From positions 310,001 through 374,000 of the forward strand of contig NZ_JBGCCH010000003.1 of NCBI RefSeq assembly GCF_041261205.1: a DNA stretch of 64,000 bases, written 5' to 3'. The notes under the pieces were generated by a model. It saw nothing but the letters and a program-made list of their open reading frames with translations. It had not been told where the DNA came from and made no database searches. The position numbers and the translations under genes are program-made. The DNA is from Catenulispora sp. MAP5-51. GTDB taxonomy: Bacteria; Actinomycetota; Actinomycetes; Streptomycetales; Catenulisporaceae. The number at the start of each line of letters is the position of its first letter. The first letter of the stretch is position 1. Shown in pieces: positions 63,722-64,000 of the stretch.

Positions 63722-64000
63722 GTGACCACCGTGACCGACGCCGAAGCCCCCTCAGCCCACGCACCCCACACCACGGCGGGCAAGCTCACGGAGCTCCGCT
63801 CCCGCCTCGACACCGCGATCCACGCCGGTAACGAGCGTGCGGTGGAGAAGCAGCACGCCAAGGGGAAGATGACGGCCCGCGAGCGGATCGAGTATCTGCT
63901 CGACGACGGCTCCTTCATGGAGCTGGACGAGCTGGCCGTGCACCGTTCCGCGCGCTTCGGCATGGAGCGGAACCGGCCCTACACCGACGGTGTGGTCACC
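63722..64000 (+). CDS. Acyl-CoA carboxylase beta subunit (carboxyltransferase), 3'-truncated by window edge
   Basis: The first ~93 codons of a propionyl/acetyl-CoA carboxylase carboxyltransferase: KLTELRSRLDTAIHAGNERA, KQHAKGKMTARERIEYLLDD, SFMELDELAVHRSARFGMER. Start GTG 63722 or 63731; there is no good Shine-Dalgarno, and TACGCA at 63710-63715 just before 63722 would fit a leaderless transcript. It should transfer CO2 from the biotin carrier encoded at 50345-52108 to acyl-CoA. It is divergent from birA, with the tnpB remnant between them. Confidence 0.9.
   Translation, partial: MTTVTDAEAPSAHAPHTTAGKLTELRSRLDTAIHAGNERAVEKQHAKGKMTARERIEYLLDDGSFMELDELAVHRSARFGMERNRPYTDGVVT

Overview
This 64 kb window is chromosomal DNA of a high-GC filamentous actinomycete. 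The evidence is uniformly GC-rich third codon positions, frequent GTG starts, an AfsQ1/AfsQ2-SigQ block of the kind known from Streptomyces, several SigE-family sigma factors, and a core gene order (sdh, nucleoside uptake and salvage, afsQ/sigQ, deoC, phosphorylase/mutase, acyl-CoA carboxylase, cyclase, biotin ligase) that I recall as largely collinear with streptomycete chromosomes. A Catenulispora-like or Streptomyces-related organism fits, but the genus is inference. No rRNA, tRNA, CRISPR array or prophage was seen.

Layout. 1-3.4 kb: LnrLMN/YvfRS-like ABC exporter with a DesK/DesR-like two-component system. 3.4-5.6 kb: SigE-family sigma factor with a membrane partner, and a small secreted protein. 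5.7-9.2 kb: sdhCDAB with a perfect terminator. 9.4-13.6 kb: a CYP125-like P450 behind a KstR-like box, a decayed toxin-antitoxin locus that keeps its operator, a methylmalonyl-CoA-mutase-like large subunit and an alpha/beta hydrolase. 13.8-18.2 kb: a second sigma/membrane-partner pair and two convergent, unequally preserved dimethylformamidase-large-subunit-like paralogues. 18.3-19.6 kb: M20 amidohydrolase. 19.6-20.9 kb: a 1.3 kb giant palindrome with nested, covarying hairpins, the most unusual feature here. 21.3-29.8 kb: nucleoside ABC importer (BMP lipoprotein, ATPase, two permeases) followed by cytidine deaminase, thymidine phosphorylase and adenosine deaminase. 30-36 kb: secreted proteins, lipoprotein-AfsQ2-AfsQ1-SigQ, and a glutamine-rich membrane protein. 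36.1-39.5 kb: deoC with two aldehyde dehydrogenase-family genes, one a truncated pseudoenzyme. 39.6-48 kb: PH-like membrane protein, TetR/TetX-like divergent pair with twin operators, phosphopentomutase-type mutase, purine nucleoside phosphorylase, MFS exporter, LpdA-type quinone reductase. 48-61 kb: a frameshifted DUF6215-like gene, secreted proteins, acyl-CoA carboxylase alpha chain, rhomboid protease, isochorismatase-like hydrolase, CYP124-like P450, GGDEF protein, VapBC, HMG-CoA lyase, adenylate cyclase. 61-64 kb: PH-domain protein, biotin ligase, a scrambled tnpB remnant, and the start of a carboxylase beta subunit.

How it works together. Three pathways dominate. (1) Nucleoside scavenging: importer, deaminases, thymidine and purine phosphorylases, pentomutase, DeoC and an aldehyde dehydrogenase carry nucleosides to glyceraldehyde-3-phosphate and acetaldehyde/acetate. 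(2) Acyl-CoA and propionyl-CoA metabolism: biotin carboxylase/BCCP chain, carboxyltransferase, biotin ligase, mutase, HMG-CoA lyase, and two P450s of sterol/branched-lipid families. (3) Surface and stress signalling: three sigma factors, two two-component systems, a cyclase and a GGDEF protein. Accessory DNA is sparse and sits in the gaps: the palindrome, a MITE-like element, toxin-antitoxin and tnpB debris, and several short tandem repeats.
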